A stretch of 64,000 nucleotides of DNA from positions 37,244 through 101,243 of the forward strand of contig JABLXY010000003.1 in NCBI GenBank assembly GCA_013177795.1. Reading direction: 5' to 3'. The notes under the pieces are model-generated. The model saw only the letters and a list, made by a program, of their open reading frames with translations. It made no database searches and was not told the origin of the DNA. The translations under genes and the position numbers were made by a program. Source of the stretch: Syntrophaceae bacterium (lineage in GTDB: Bacteria; Desulfobacterota; Syntrophia; Syntrophales; UBA2192). Shown piece after piece: positions 63,325 to 64,000 of the stretch. The first letter of the stretch is position 1. Each line of letters starts with the position of its first letter.

Positions 63325-64000
63325 ATGAACATCGTCGAGATCAAGAGGAAGCCGATCAATGAACTGACGGTCCTGGCCAAGGAACTCAACGTGCCCGGCG
63401 CAAGCGGCATGCGCCGGCAGGACCTCATCTTCGCCATCCTGCAGACCCAGGCCGAGAAGAACGGGGCCATCTACGGCGAGGGGGTCCTTGAGACCCTCCC
63501 CGACGGGTTTGGGTTCCTGCGGGCCGTCGATTACAACTACCTCCCGGGGCCGGACGACATCTACGTGTCGCCCTCGCAGATCCGCCGCTTCAACCTCCGG
63601 ACCGGCGACACCGTCTCCGGCGAGGTGAGACCGCCCAAGGAGGGGGAGAAATACTTCGCCCTCCTGAAGGTCGACTCGGTCAACTTCGAGGCGCCCGAGC
63701 AGGCCCGCGACAAGATCCTCTTCGACAACCTCACGCCGCTGTACCCCGACCAGAAGCTCAAGCTCGAAAGCGACCCGGAGAACTTCTCCACGCGGATCAT
63801 GGACATCTTCGTCCCCATCGGCAAGGGGCAGCGCGCCTTGGTCGTCTCCCCGCCGAGGGCGGGCAAGACCGTCCTGCTCAAGGACATCGCCCACAGCATC
63901 GCCGCCAACCACCCCGAGGTGACCCTCATGGTGCTGCTCATCGACGAGCGCCCCGAGGAGGTGACGGACATGGAGCGCAGCGTCAAGGGCGAGGTCATCT
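63325..64000 (+). CDS. rho: Transcription termination factor Rho (5-prime part, cut by window end)
   Basis: About 225 codons of the roughly 415-codon gene are present. The N-terminal domain ([28 protein letters not shown] in blocks) is followed by the RNA-binding cold-shock-like domain ([30 protein letters not shown]). The ATPase domain opens with Walker A SPPRAGKT and [13 protein letters not shown]. The start has GAGGAAG upstream. No premature stop is seen up to the window edge. Confidence 0.96.
   Translation, partial: MNIVEIKRKPINELTVLAKELNVPGASGMRRQDLIFAILQTQAEKNGAIYGEGVLETLPDGFGFLRAVDYNYLPGPDDIYVSPSQIRRFNLRTGDTVSGEVRPPKEGEKYFALLKVDSVNFEAPEQARDKILFDNLTPLYPDQKLKLESDPENFSTRIMDIFVPIGKGQRALVVSPPRAGKTVLLKDIAHSIAANHPEVTLMVLLIDERPEEVTDMERSVKGEVI

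Overview
The window reads as chromosomal DNA from a GC-rich, Gram-negative, anaerobic bacterium. An outer-membrane TonB-dependent receptor with its TonB protein gives the Gram-negative call. Cobamide salvage and remodelling, selenocysteine synthesis (selA), an NADH module of bifurcating-hydrogenase type inside complex I, a TAXI-type TRAP transporter and dense riboswitch/attenuator control fit a deltaproteobacterium (Desulfobacterota, Syntrophales-like). That placement is an inference; no rRNA or tRNA gene is present to confirm it. I see no insertion sequence, prophage or CRISPR array.

Region 1 (about 1.1-13.5 kb) is a cobamide (vitamin B12) salvage and remodelling island. It holds a cobamide phosphodiesterase (cbiR), the receptor and ABC importer (btuB, btuF, btuC, btuD, a tonB), and nucleotide-loop assembly enzymes (cobU, cobT, cobS). 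Four separate cobalamin riboswitches, all on the minus strand, control it. One of them, with a textbook promoter and terminator, drives only two genes of unknown role: a zinc alcohol-dehydrogenase-like enzyme and a diverged anthranilate phosphoribosyltransferase paralogue. This pair is the best candidate here for an undescribed function, possibly making, modifying or activating a cobamide lower ligand.

Region 2 (13.6-29.4 kb) carries two large aromatic amino acid operons on the plus strand. The first runs aroF-aroB-pheA-aroD-aroE-aroA-aroK-aroC-tyrA, the whole shikimate pathway plus the Phe and Tyr branches. A promoter and a leader peptide with the run FGFWFSFYYY precede it. The second runs trpE-trpG-trpD-trpC-trpF-trpB-trpA, behind a leader peptide with three consecutive Trp codons. 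Both leaders end in an attenuator hairpin, and both are followed by a second hairpin with a T-tract.

Region 3 (29.5-45.7 kb) starts with a sigma-54 activator (response regulator, NtrC type). A near-perfect sigma-54 promoter follows, then a 15-gene complex I operon (nuoA to nuoN plus an HndB-like ferredoxin gene). NuoF and its neighbour resemble the NADH module of electron-bifurcating hydrogenases.

Region 4 (45.7-64 kb) is a mix of smaller units: a Ktr potassium transporter, a DedA membrane protein, a polar amino acid ABC importer, a TAXI/TRAP transporter with a DUF1850 protein, peptide deformylase, a HemN/HemW-like radical SAM protein, selA, an RluD-type pseudouridine synthase, pgeF, and the first third of rho, cut by the window end. 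Several intergenic spaces here hold long imperfect inverted repeats built from short repeated words.
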